DNA from: Rhododendron vialii
Taxonomy: Eukaryota; Streptophyta; Magnoliopsida; Ericales; Ericaceae
Assembly (NCBI RefSeq): GCF_030253575.1
Contig: NC_080564.1
Span: 3,640,501 to 3,704,500, forward strand
Length of the DNA stretch: 64,000 bases
Reading direction: 5' to 3'
Below the pieces are notes generated by a model. It worked only from the letters and a program-made list of their open reading frames with translations. It was not told the origin of the DNA and did no database searches. Each line of letters starts with the position of its first letter. The stretch's first letter is position 1. Shown here in pieces: positions 24,918-36,944 of this stretch. The translations under genes and the position numbers were made by a program.

Positions 24918-26100
24918 TCATGCTATTCTCAGTGCCCATGCCTCAATGGTCGAATAGTTTCAAACACAATAGATTCACCATTCCAACGTAACAAGGAGAA
25001 AAATAAGATTAAAAGAAGGAAAACCTGAAATGAAGATAATGAACCTACAGCCTTTTGCAAGGAGAAATGAGTGAGCCACACATATCTATCTATCAATCAA
25101 TCAAAATCTTATAGGGAGTGTAGCGTGAGAGACCCTCAAATATCCATTTCAAAATTTCTGAATTTTGAAATAAAAAGAAAAAAGTACGTGGCACCCTCTC
25201 ACTCAACTCCCCTTTCTCTCCCTATCTCCTTATGCCCACGTTCTCTTCTTAATTGGAACACCCCCTTTCTCTCCTGTAAATATAACTATTTGCTTCTTCC
25301 CCTCTCTATTTGCAGTTTTTTTCCCCCCCTGAGCATCCCTGCTATTCTAATTGGTCTTCGGAACCGATGTTCTCAACAAAGGTAAATATCACTAAATTAA
25401 TCTTTCCATTGTTTTCTATCATGCTCCAGGTTTTTTTTTTTTAAGGAGTTTTCAATTGGATTTTCACTGCGGTGATAGAATTTCATGTGCATCCTTAATG
25501 TAATAGATGGCTTTCACTTTGGACCATCCCATGTGAGGCCCTGCCCTGATTTAATTTGTCATCCACCGGTAGACGGTGACATTGGTACCCTAGGATTAGT
25601 CAATGGGCTCATATGATTAGTCAATGTAATGTATGTCATCCCGTGTATCGAATGGGTGCAACGCTAATTTATGTGAATGCAAATGGATGCAAATCTTTGT
25701 ATAGTCTAGCCGGCGTCTTTGAGCATGCTGCGTACCAAATGCACTTACATTGGTGCACTATGGATTTGATTTTTAGTGTGCTTCGGCGAGACTTGTTAGG
25801 ATGTTAGCTCCATAAAATGAGTGATTCAGATTCACAATAATATCTCGCAAGGTCCTATTTCCCCCCCTTTTTTGAACTAAATGAAAATTAGGTACGTTAT
25901 CCGCAACCTTCGCAGAAAGTATTGCCCAGTCATACTACATCACTATCTTTAGAAGACCTCTCCACACTTTAGGTCGAGATTGAAGCTAAAGTCCTACAAC
26001 GTTTGACGGGCACTAGGAAATATATTTAACACTATACATAGGGACTCGAACCTAAGCATTGTCCAACCCCTCATCAGTCTTGCAAGGTCCAATCAAGTAT
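24918..26100. other. Spacer
   Basis: About 1.2 kb without a recognisable gene. It contains CT-rich stretches near 25200-25340 and poly-T tracts. It ends at the promoter of the V-ATPase gene. Confidence 0.55.
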
Positions 26101-26118
26101 CAAGACGCCACTAGTAGT

Positions 26119-26243
26119 GGCCCAAGTAAATGCTCTGAAACGAACCCAACACTAGGCCCATTTACACTCCCTATGAAATCTAGGGCTCAAATTCCTTCAG
26201 GCCCAAGTTATTGCTAACTGAATTGCGCCCCAAAACAGGCCCA
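26119..26243 (+). promoter_or_regulatory. Cluster of Site II-type elements upstream of the V-ATPase c gene
   Basis: GGCCCA, the reverse of TGGGCC, occurs at about 26119, 26155, 26200 and 26238, within 270 bp of the ATG. TGGGCC/T 'site II' elements are bound by TCP factors and mark promoters of growth-related housekeeping genes in plants. A telo-box-like run (AAACCCTAACCCTAAC) sits in intron 1 at 26474-26489, a common partner motif. Functional role is inferred. Confidence 0.55.
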
Positions 26244-26388
26244 TTAACACGCTCGCTATCTTCACCACATTCTCGTCGCTTCCTCTCTCTTTCACGAAGC
26301 TTCCCCCTCACCAATCCGTCACCGTAAAAACGTGTGATCGATAACTTTCCAGTTCCCAAATCGATAATTCGTTAGCTACGAGTCGACG

Positions 26389-29300
26389 ATGTCAACGTTC
26401 AGCGGCGATGAAACCGCTCCCTTCTTCGGCTTCCTCGGTGCCGCCGCTGCGCTCGTCTTCTCCTGTAAGCACCAAACCCTAACCCTAACGATTCGAGTCG
26501 TCGGAATCCTTAGTTATTAATGTTTGATTTGAATCGTTTGATGTTTTTTTTTTCCGTAAGGTATGGGGGCTGCTTATGGGACGGCGAAGAGCGGCGTTGG
26601 CGTGGCGTCGATGGGCGTGATGAGGCCAGAGCTGGTGATGAAGTCGATTGTGCCGGTTGTTATGGCTGGTGTGTTGGGGATTTACGGCTTGATTATCGCT
26701 GTGATTATCAGTACTGGAATTAACCCTAAGGCCAAGTCGTATTACCTCTTCGACGGGTACGCTCACCTGTCGTCTGGTCTTGCTTGCGGTCTCGCCGGGC
26801 TTTCGGCCGGTATGGCTATCGGGATTGTTGGCGATGCTGGTGTTAGGTACCCTCATATCTGTATATCTGGAATGTGATGTGGATTATGTGTTTGTAATTT
26901 GGAAAATAATGAATTAAGGTAATAGCTATGAAGCACGGGTACTTCAGAAATGTCGCCGTACCCGTACCCGTACCGGTACGGGTACGGCGCCGGTACGGAA
27001 AAAACGTACCGGGTACAGCAAAATTTGATCGGGTACTTTTGATAATTTTAGGTACGGCAAGGGTACGACATGGGTACGTTTTAGCCCAAAATGATTTTTT
27101 TTTCAAAATTTCAGGGATTTTTTTGTAAATAATTATAAAATATGGGCTTATTGTGTAATTTTTTTGTCTTTTATATACACATACATTGAGTCTAGGGCTC
27201 CAAATCGGAACAGAAGACGTAAGTTCTCTCTCTTTTATATACACATGTCAATGTTTGTAAGTACTGTTGGTATGTCAGGAACAAGGAACTCGTCTAGCTT
27301 TGATCTAGGCACGTTGAACTTGATGTATGAACTTCGAACTTTTATCTATGTTACTTTTTGTTGGTAAAATGGGTTTATATTTCATTTAAAGCAATAAAAA
27401 ATAGAAAAAAATTATATATCTATTCGCCGTACCCCCGCCGTACCCGTACCCTACTTTTTTGGGGTTTTGCCGTTTCCCGTACCCGTACCGGTACGGGCTC
27501 GTACCGCGTACCGGTACCCGTGCTCCATAGGGTAATAGGGACTCCACTCAGGGTTTGCGTTTCGGAGATTATGATAACAGTATCATATTTATGCTGGAAA
27601 ATGAAATTGGAGAGTAATTAGGTCCGTAGCAGACTAGTAGTCCACAGAGTTGTCCATGCGTGTAAATTGAGGGTTGGTGCTATTCTCTTGAGGATGTTGC
27701 ATTGTACGATACAAACAGCGCTGCTCTGTATGTGCAAGTGGTATCACACAATAAAACCTGGAAATACTGGTGATACTGAATTGATTCCTTGAGTACCTAT
27801 CGCAAGCATTGTGACTTAAACAAGCTATATTTGTGATGGCATGAAAATTTCAATGTTTCTGTTCACCAGGTTCTATGGATTATATTACATTATTACTTGT
27901 CTGATGGATATGATATGGGCGTGGGATACTGTGTCCGACAGCCGTCCCCATTTTTTTGAGATTGATTCTCCAAGTTACTGTTGTTCTAGAAGAAGTTGGT
28001 GGGGCCATGTAAAACAATACTAGCTAAAACAACTTGTCAAAAACTTACCCTCTTCACTTTTTGTTGAGAATATAAATAATAAAGTTGCCCCTCCTTTTGA
28101 CAGCTTAAGCTTTTAGATGAGTTGGTGGTTAACAATCTAAATATGGTATCAGAGCAAGCAATAGATCTTGAGTTTGAAACTCACAGCCTACCTAATGATT
28201 AAAATTTACACGTGTTTAGCACGCTTATGGAGGAGAGTCTAGCTACACGTGAGGGGGTGTGTTGAGAATATAAATAATAAAGTTGTCCATCTCTCTAACA
28301 GCTTAAGCTTTTAGATGAGTTGATGGTTAACAATCTAATACTTTTTACTCCCACACTCCAAGAACACTCTCCATTATACTCTGATCTCTCTATCCATTAT
28401 AAATGTAGTTACATGTGACTCATGTACACATTATTTATACATAGACACATATATACGTAATCAGTTATTGTTTTTTAGCTTGGGAGTCTTATAAGCTGGA
28501 GCAATTTCATGAAAGTTTGAGTGGGATCTAGAAGAGCCTTGAAACTGCATCGATCTCTTCAACTTGGTTTCTTCCCTCATTTCTAAATACTCATACAGAG
28601 AAGATGTTGTGGGTTGACATATAGATATGTAGTCAGTTATGGGAATTTAGCTTGGGAGTCTTGAAATCTTGAGCAAATTCATGAAAGTTTGAATGGGTAA
28701 TGGTGGTTTTTCGGATCTGGAATCGCCTTTAATCTTTTTTTTTGTGTGTGTGTGTGTGGCCTAATAAGTTAAGTTTTCGAAAGTTGAGTAATGATCACCA
28801 CGTTTGATTTTTTCCACACTCCAAAACATCAATCTAGGAGTGTACTATTCATCACTTCACAACCATGCAATAAGCCCAACTTGAGCCCCAAAGTCCTACC
28901 AAATCAAATCTAAATCACTTGGCTCCCTTTCTATGTACTTCAGCCGTTCTGCGGTTCAGCCTTGTTTCCAAGCGATAATACCATGAGTGACAATCGCTGA
29001 GTACACTCCTTCCGATTTATATCTACCAGTCTATTAAGAAAGCAACACAAACACGTCCTTTTGTCTAAATATCTTCCTTTACTTTTAATATACCCAGTAC
29101 CTTCAACTTTTTCTCATAGGGCTAAACCCACCAAAATTCAATTGTTGGGACCTTCAACTATTGCAAGTTGTCTTGCATTAAAATTATTGGCAGCACAACC
29201 AACCTAATCCCACCGGATCTAGCTTTCTCGTGAATCACGATAGATATATGACCTACATAAACCTTTTACAATGACAAAATACGCAAACAAGTATAAGAAT

Positions 29301-32240
29301 ACAAGCAAGAGAGAGGGGAGAATAAATTTTTTTTTTTTTGATAAGTGAGAGAGGGGAGAATAATATGAAGTACTATATTACATAAAGTGAGATTATGTGT
29401 ATATAGGCTTTGTTTTTATTTTTTTGGTGAAATTGCATATATGTAGGCTTTGTTTTTGTGAAATTATGTGTATGTAGGCTCTATTTCCATTGTTTGGTGT
29501 TTTGTTGTACTTGTGTTGTTATACTTATTCAAAACTTGGGGAAGGGGGGAGAAGAATATTTTTAAAAAATTTAAAAAAGGGGAAAAACCGATTAATCTCT
29601 AGGCGTTAGTTGCCCGCCCGACAAGCGCTTTCCACTCGATGACAAATCTGGATATGTAAGCATTAAAAAGAAAAAAATAACCCCCCTCCCCCAACCTAAG
29701 ACGTAAAGCACATCACTCCTCCTTTACCCGGGCTTGGGACCGACTGAGAAAAAGATAAGGCTTTAAGCACGTCCGAGTCGGAGTTAACCTAAGACCAAAA
29801 CCTAGATCCCTAAGACCTTTGATGAGCCTTTTACGTGCTAGGTGTCAGCAACCAAACGCACAATCCTCTTCCTTTATCCGGGCTTGGACCGGTTGGGTGA
29901 AAGATAAAGTTTTAAGCACGTTCCAGGCGGAGTTAACCCAAGACCTAAGACACTAGCCCCCTAAAGCAATAAAATAAAACTAATACAAGAAACAAAAAAG
30001 TAGATCTAGACCTAAACTAATAAACAAAATAAAACGTAAAAACTAATAAACAAAGTAAAAGTAGACTAATAAACAAAGTAAAACTAAACTAATAAACAAA
30101 ATAAAATTGAGTAATCAGAAACTAACCTTGCCGCAAACCGATGAGCTTCACCTACGCCTGGGAACCAAATATTCTAAGTAAGTTAATATTTGATAAAGCA
30201 TTTTATCAAACATTAACTTAGAATATTTGGTTGCCAAGCGTTGGTGAAATGACTAAAGATGAGCTCATTGGTTTGCGAAAAGGTTTAGTTTTATTTATTA
30301 GTTTACTTTTACTTTAATTGTTACGTTTTGTTTTGTTTATTAGTTTAGTTCTAGATCTATTTTTTTTGTTTCTTCTATTAGTTTTATTTTATTGCTTTAG
30401 GGGCTAGTGTCTTAGGTCTTAGGTTAACTCCGCCTGGGACGTAATTAAAGTCTTATCTTTTTCCCAGACGGTCCAAGCCTAGAAAAAGGAGGAGGGTTGT
30501 GCATTTGGTAGTTGACACCCAACACGGAAAAGCCTCGTCAGAGGTCTTAGGGTCTATGTTTTGGTCTTAGGTTAACTCCGCTTGGGACGGGTTTAAAGCC
30601 TTATCGAGAGCCGAGTGAGCAGTTCCTCGCCCACTTGGCGAGTTACATTATTTAGACACTATCCGTTTCTAGCCTTTTGATAGAAATTGGACCTGTTTGA
30701 TTTCAACTATATTTGTAAATACATGACAACATATAAATTGCGGATATTGTATTTTACGTTTCTAAAATAGTCATTTATGATGTGTCCCCTCCCCATTTTG
30801 AGCACATATTAAGATTTATGTCTACAGGAAGTTTGACACTTGCATTTGCACCAATACTCGTGCTATAGTCCCTATAATGCAGTGATTTAAATTTTGAATG
30901 GGCGGTTTTTTTCCCTTGATAGTCAATAAGTGTTATAGAAAAGACATAAAGGGGATGCCACTAAGTAAAAAAGAAAGTCAAGGACAAAGGTCCGATACAT
31001 GATAACTCCTAAACCAAATCAGGATAAATACTCATATGCTCCACTATACTCCAAAGATATTAAAAGAAGAAATTGGTTAAGGGCAGACTGCATAACCTCG
31101 ACTTTGAGGGTGCTCACATCCTTCCAAGCGTCGTTAAATAAACAGGAGAAAGCATACAAGATTGTTAGCTGGTGAATGAAATGTTTTAGGTTTTCATGTT
31201 GCACAACATTTTATGCTGATATGCCTTTTTTGAACTGCGGGTAATGGTATTTAAACTGCTAAACTTATGTTAAAAAAATGAGTTGTATGATTTTCATGAT
31301 ATACCTTATGCGATCGTGTTTTCAGTATTTGGAAATTGGTAGTTAGAAACGTTGATTGTGTGTGCAGGGTGATTGAGTTTCCTTGACCTTAAGTTATCTT
31401 TTGGAATCATAGTTCTGTGGACTTCATTCACGCAATATCATTTGGTAATTCAAGAGGCCTGCACATAAACTGCTTTGGTTTTCTGGGATTTTTTGTTTTC
31501 CGGGTACATATCCTGCTCATGTTTGGAGTAAATAGAAGCCAATATATTGTTACTACTTACTAGGAACTTGCAAGTTCCAATTACTATGATGGTGCCTTTG
31601 TCATCTTTTGGCATTGGCAATATTATGCAAAACTTGTCTTAAAGCACCTTCTATAGCCTTTCCCATTTGGTTTAGATTATGTTTCTCATCCTTTTTTGCC
31701 TCTCTCTTTTGTTGATACATCTTTTTCACTTCTGAATATTATGGGAATGTAGGAGTTGAATCTAGTGCCTTAGTTTGCATGTGAGTTGATTTCAACTGCT
31801 TAGTTCTGTGGGCTCCTGTAGGTCTCGGACAGTATGAATTTTGGTGCGGTGTCGTTGAGGAGTCAGTTTCATCATTCGGCTCTATTGAGTGCCATTATTT
31901 ACAGAATCCAACAATCATGATAGAATTTCTTAGTTTATTGAATGTTAATTCTGTGCATCCGTTTGTTGGAATTTTTTTGGTTGATCAACACTATGGGTTC
32001 TGTTACATCAATGTTCATTGGAGTACAATGCAGGCTATGTATGTATCAGATTATTTATATTCATAGTAAACACATTCCTCTCTGATATTTTGACTGCATT
32101 TCTTCAGAGCTAATGCACAACAGCCTAAGCTTTTTGTTGGAATGATTCTCATCCTCATCTTTGCTGAGGCATTGGCATTGTATGGCCTCATTGTTGGCAT
32201 CATCCTCTCCTCCCGCGCTGGCCAATCCAGAGCAGATTAG
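26389..32240 (+). CDS. VHA-c: V-type H+-ATPase 16 kDa proteolipid (subunit c), 3 exons
   Basis: Exons 26389-26464, 26561-26846 and 32108-32240 join in phase to 164 aa, the usual length. The protein forms the membrane rotor ring of the V0 sector and carries protons into the vacuole and endomembranes. Four hydrophobic helices are visible: around [35 protein letters not shown], the Gly-rich helix with [20 protein letters not shown], and [20 protein letters not shown]. Glu141 in FAEALALYG is the proton-binding carboxylate. The C-terminus [10 protein letters not shown] is family-typical. Intron 2 is 5.26 kb and has collected a hAT-like MITE (26926-27530), a TRIM (28062-28340) and a long palindrome (29754-30605), yet exon frames and splice sites are intact, so the gene looks functional. 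Confidence 0.97.
26926..27530. mobile_element. hAT-like MITE, copy 3
   Basis: A 605-bp element with inverted ends CTATGAAGCACGGGTAC and (reverse strand) CTATGGAGCACGGGTAC. It is flanked by a perfect 8-bp duplication GGTAATAG (26918-26925 and 27531-27538). Both terminal 70 bp are built of repeated gtacccgtaccggtacggg motifs that also fold on themselves. The interior is AT-rich and non-coding. It shares its terminal motif with the copies at 18538 and 20488. Confidence 0.88.
28062..28340 (+). mobile_element. TRIM (terminal-repeat retrotransposon in miniature)
   Basis: A 279-bp fossil with direct terminal repeats at 28062-28143 (82 bp) and 28260-28340 (81 bp). Each begins TGTTGAGAATATAAATAAT and ends about CAATCTAATA. 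Immediately after the left repeat is TGGTATCAGAGC (28144-28155), a primer-binding site for initiator tRNA-Met. A purine run (gtgaggggg) precedes the right repeat. The 5-bp flank CTTTT is duplicated at 28057-28061 and 28341-28345. It has no coding capacity, which is normal for TRIMs, and looks structurally whole. Confidence 0.88.
29754..30605. repeat. Long palindrome (foldback element) in V-ATPase intron 2
   Basis: Two arms of about 425 bp are inverted copies meeting near 30200 with almost no loop: ACCAAATATTCTAAGT at 30164 on the left is mirrored by ACTTAGAATATTTGGT on the right. The outermost matching bases are gataaggcttt (29754) and aaagccttatc (30605). Each arm contains internal repeats of a unit with ccgggcttgg, aagcac and ggagttaacc (near 29727 and 29877 on the left). 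It is non-coding. Divergence between arms is modest, with small gaps. It is likely a foldback DNA transposon or an inverted duplication; I could not fix a target duplication. Confidence 0.85.
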
Positions 32241-34200
32241 AGAGGACACTATCCTTACTGGTTCTTTTGTGTCGTTTGTTGGCATTGCCTTACTCCCAGG
32301 TTAGTGATGTTGGTTTGGGATGTGATTTGTTTCTTCATAGCTATTATGGTGGACTTGATTTCTTCCTCACATGGAATTTATGCTGATTGTAATATCGGGA
32401 GCATTCTCCTCCCTGAAATAAAGCCGTGCAAAGCTAGTTTCTTCTTACCTTTCCATATTTTACAAGTATTTTATGCAAGTCTCGAGGGTCATGCTGTTCG
32501 TTTTGTGAAACTGCCTACCATGTTAAAGGCTTCAATCTTCATATATAGTTACTCTCATTTTCGGTGAGATAATGCAAATAACTAGAGTGTGTCGGGAAAC
32601 CGACTTTACTCGTTATATAGCGGTATTGCAACAAAGTATATAGTGACAGTGTTGAAGACAACTATGCAAGTATGTGGTGGCGTCTCTGGTACGGGTCCTT
32701 GATGAAGAGTCCAAGTAACGTATACCTTCTCTTGTAGATGTATGTGATTCAAACTCTCTTGCAGAAAAATGAGAATAAATGGAAGGACTGAACAATCCCA
32801 CTTCGAGGGTTAAGACCTCCAATCAGTTCCATTTGAGGAGAACTGACCCCACTTCGAGGGGGTAACTCCAATCAGTTCAATTTGAGGAGAACCGATGTTC
32901 TTCGACAATAGAAGCATATTACTGATATTCAACTTCCTCTTCACAACTGTTGATTCGCTAACACATTATCCTGCAATAAGTGGGAATAACCTATCCCACT
33001 ACCTGCAACTCCTACCGCTACTTTAGTTTTTAATACTTAATATGATAAATACACTCTAAACCTTGAAGAAAATAAAGCACCTAACAGTAAACTCCTTTGC
33101 CCCTTTTACTCTTGAAACATGACATGGAATTGCTGCATTTTGGGCCGACTGATTAGCTCTAATTTGCCTTGGCAGTTAAAATTTTTACGCGTTTTACTGC
33201 ATTTGCCGTAGGGTTGTGGTTGATCTTGTTTATGGTTTTGGTACCTTTTTAGTTGGTTCAGGTCTTGGTCTTCTATCTGTTTACTTTGTTGGTCAGGGAT
33301 CTGGTATGCAAAACCCCAAATTTATTCAGTGGTTCAGGCCTCTTAGTCTCCACATCAATGTGGTGGAGGGGCTTGGGCGCTACATGACGGTACCCCAAGA
33401 GCACCAAATAACTACCCCTAAAACCCTTTCCCGTAGTAGTCTTAGAGGAACTTGAATGGACGTCCTTCGCCATTTATTACAACGCGAAAAAAAGTAGAAG
33501 AAAGTTGATGAAAACGTGTTGGCCTGTAGTCGCATTTTTTTTTTAATATCTAACTTCAATTTGTTGAGGCAGGTAGAAAGCAAATGAAATATTCATTTGC
33601 TAAGGACAGCCGAAGAATAGCCAAAGAAAGTCATGGAATTTTTACCGTCTCTCATACTGTTGCTTTTCTTCGAGAGCCTCTTCTCGCACCCCCCCTGACA
33701 CACCCCCTCCCCCCGGCCCCACCACCTTTCCCCTCTTTGCCCCTCCTCCCCTCCTTTTTCGATTTTTTTTCTTTTTACTTTGATTAGTTTTTTTTTTGTT
33801 TTTTAAAAGTAAATAATTACTGTTTTTTTTTTACTTTTACTAATTTTTTTATACTTTTAAAATACTTTAATTACCGGTTTAGTTTTTTTTTAACTTTTAC
33901 TAGTTTTTTTTCTTTTCAAAGACTTTAATTACTGTTTTTGTTTTTTTTTTAACTTTTAACTTTTAGTATTTTTTTTGTTTTACTTTTACTAGTTTTTTGT
34001 TTTACTGAATGTGTGGTTGTAATTGAAGATAAAAACAAAATTTAAATGAGTGTTTATAGTTGAAGATAAAAAGAAATCTGAACAAGTGGTTAGAAATAAA
34101 ATAGATAAAAGATATAAATAAAAACAAAATTAATGAATTCAATAACATAAAAGAATTATAAAATTTTAATAAGAGTAAAATTTCAATAACATAAAAAAAT
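32241..34200. other. Spacer downstream of the V-ATPase gene
   Basis: It begins with the V-ATPase 3' UTR (AATAAA near 32417). It then shows no convincing gene. A 79-codon frame at 33216-33455 is unsupported. From about 33660 it becomes pyrimidine-rich and then extremely T-rich (33760-34000). Confidence 0.55.
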
Positions 34201-34212
34201 TTATTCACGTAT

Positions 34213-35010
34213 ATAATATTAAATAATTTGAAAATACATATAAAGAGTAAAAAAATAAGTGTTCCGATTTTTAATTCATTTGAACCGGTGCGAAAATCTT
34301 ATTTTTCTTATCATTTCATCCTAAATGGTCGTAATAAATTTTTGACTCTAAGTCATTTCAATGAGCACCCTAAGAGAGACTTGTAACTAAATAAGGAACC
34401 TTAGGATACTTGTTGAACGGTCTTAGAGCTAAAAATTCATTATGACTATTGAAGATAAAATGATAAAAAAAATAAGATCTTTGCACCGATTCAACCAGAT
34501 TGAAAATTGAAACACTTAAATAATATTAAATAAATAAAAATCAAAAAAGATATAAAAGTTATTAAGTAAATAAATAAGAAATAAAATAAGAAAATGCCGT
34601 GGGTTGAATTATTGGCGGGTATAATATTAAATAATTTAAAAATACATATAAAGAGTAAAAAAATAAGTGTTCCGATTTTTAATTCGTTTGAACCGGTGCG
34701 AAGATCTTATTTTTCTTATCATTTCATCCTAAATAGTCGTAATGAATTTTTGGCTCTAAAGCCTTTCAATGAGCACCCTAAGAGAGACCTGAAACTAAAT
34801 AATAAGTCTTAGGGTATTTGTTGAAAGGCCTTTGAGCCAAAAATTTATTATGATCACTGAAGACAAAATGATAAAAAAAACAAGATCTTTGTATCGATTC
34901 AATCGGATTGAAAATTGAAACACTTAAATAATATTAAATAAATAAAAATGAAAAAAGATATAAAAGTTATTAAGTAAATAAAAAAAGAAAAGCAAATGCC
35001 GTGGGTTGGG
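34213..35010. repeat. Tandem duplication of a ~0.4 kb AT-rich unit
   Basis: Two direct copies start at about 34213 and 34621 (ataatattaaataattt, then gtgttccgatttttaattc, then tttgaaccggtgcg). Both run to atgccgtgggttg at 34595 and 34997, giving a period near 405 bp. Inside each unit, sequence around gaaccggtgcgaa recurs in inverted order (gcaccgattcaac or gtatcgattcaat), so each copy is itself a degenerate palindrome, probably a MITE. Copies differ by scattered substitutions. Confidence 0.8.
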
Positions 35011-35864
35011 TGAATTGACCGGGGGTATTTTGGTCTGGGGGGTGGGGTCGGGCAGGGGGGGTGGTGTCAGGGGGGGCGCGCAAAGAGAATTACTTCTTCC
35101 CTCAAATTTCCCTTAACAAAGTTCAACAACCGTACCTATAGCATTCAATGGGTTCTGGCTTGTAAGTTGGTGATTTACTAGCTACTACAGTATTTCCTAA
35201 CGTCCTTGTTAGGGATGGCATTGGGGCGGATTTCTTTCATTCCATTCCCATTCCCGAATATGTAACTATTCTCAATTTCAACCCCAATCTCCATTGTCGT
35301 ATGGTTTTGGCCCTCATCGTTGGGGAATTGGTTTTCCCGCCTGAAAGACAAACTGTCGCCATTTTCAATTTTTTTCGGCTGCCTTTTTTCTTGTGTTCCA
35401 CCTAGTAACGAAAATATCAATCTCGTATAATACCATTGGAGTTGTTTGTCTTCCATTTACATGAATAAAAAATAATTTTTTTAATGAACAATATAATATC
35501 TAAAAAGTAGAGGTGGTTTTGTTTGTACTATAATAATATTTTTATCAGGTTTACCAAATTCTAATCTCAACCCAAACACAAAAGAAGTGACTTTCTTTCC
35601 AAACCCTAATGTAATCCAAAAAAATATTGCTAAACGGCTCCAATTGGGGTGGGGACATGGCGGACATGATAGGTCTGGGCAAATTGTCATCCCTAATTAC
35701 TATTAACAAGTTGGGCCGTGCAATGTAATTATATGTGTGGATGTTATTTGCCAACGAGCCCAAAAGAATGAGCGATAGAAATAATTTGAGTTGGGCCGGG
35801 AGTGGATCCAAACTGGTTGAACTATGCCCGAACATGAATTGTTGAGAAGCTCCCTCCATAAACA
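35011..35864. other. Spacer
   Basis: It opens with a G-rich patch (35010-35080). No gene or clear element was seen in the rest. Confidence 0.5.
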
Positions 35865-35869
35865 TTACC

Positions 35870-36106
35870 GCAAGAAATTTTTGGGTGCAAATTGGCTATG
35901 GTTCACGTGGTACCCAAACAGTTCATCCGAGCTGTCTTGGCCCAGATTTGGACGGCTCAGATTCGAGCAGAGAGAAAGAGGAGAGAGTTCTCGGCTGAGT
36001 AAGAGAGATAGTGTTCGGATTTGAACCGTCCTAAACGCGTTTGAATGGCTCGAATAGGCGCTGAATACCGTCACGTGATAACCCAATTTGCGCCCAAGAA
36101 TTTCTC
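35870..36106. mobile_element. Palindromic MITE (237 bp)
   Basis: Inverted ends are GCAAGAAATTTTTGGGTGCA and, on the reverse strand, GAGAAATTCTTGGGCGCA. Arms extend at least 45 bp (cacgtg lies in both). A 5-bp repeat TTACC flanks it (35865-35869 and 36107-36111). Superfamily is uncertain. It is non-coding. Confidence 0.68.
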
Positions 36107-36816
36107 TTACCAATCGAGAGACGATGTTAATTTCCTAGTGGCTTGTGGTTAACACTTTTTTCTTAACTGACCAACAAAATAAGCTGGATTTGCGTACGGC
36201 TAGGCGAATCCTAAGTTGCATATGAAGCTAAAGGACAGATCCCCACGCCCCAAGGTGTTGACCAATGCTTCCAATGTTACTGCGGAGTAGATCAACTTCA
36301 GCTTGGACTTTTTCCTCAGGGTTGTTGAGTAGATAGTCTACTTATCTGAGTTGTACATAATACAAATAACCTAAAGAGAATGATTAAAAGGTACACATTT
36401 TGTTGAAGTACTATCTATATTATATTTAATACATATTCACACCTTTTCTACATTTTATGAAATCTTACAACCTTAACAATCGAAAGGGTTGTTTCTAGCA
36501 TTTTTGGTTTTGTTTTTTATACTTCGGCTGCGCGGTCTATCCTTCTTTCTGTTTTTGGCTGGACGGTCTGAGGTACCTAGGTCAGCTAACACGCACTTCA
36601 ACTGATCTCATTTTCGGTTCAGTCAAAAACAAACCATCCTCGCTAAAGCTTAAGAATTCATAATAAATTACTTTCTCGCGGTCTGATCCAAAAAAATCAA
36701 ATAGTGTAAAGAGCTGACCCACGAATAATCAATTGGAGTAACCCTTGGGTTCGCTGGAAGTGTTTCACTAACCTTGCCCGAACGGTCAACGCCAAGCATT
36801 AGTTGTTTAGTATTCA
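36107..36816. other. Spacer
   Basis: No gene, RNA or clear repeat was recognised in these 0.7 kb. Confidence 0.5.
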
Positions 36817-36910
36817 TGTAGTGGCGGCTCCAGGAATTCTTCGAAAGGTATTCAGAAATTACATTATACTATCTCGAGAAACTACAACTATATATAAACA
36901 AAAAATTATA

Positions 36911-36942
<32 letters not shown>

Positions 36943-36944
36943 AA

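Noticed and set aside
33216-33455. 79-codon plus-strand frame with a Gly/Leu-rich hydrophobic start (DLVYGFGTFLVGSGLGLLS)
   Set aside because: It looks membrane-like but has no family match, no supporting splice context and lies in repeat-rich spacer.
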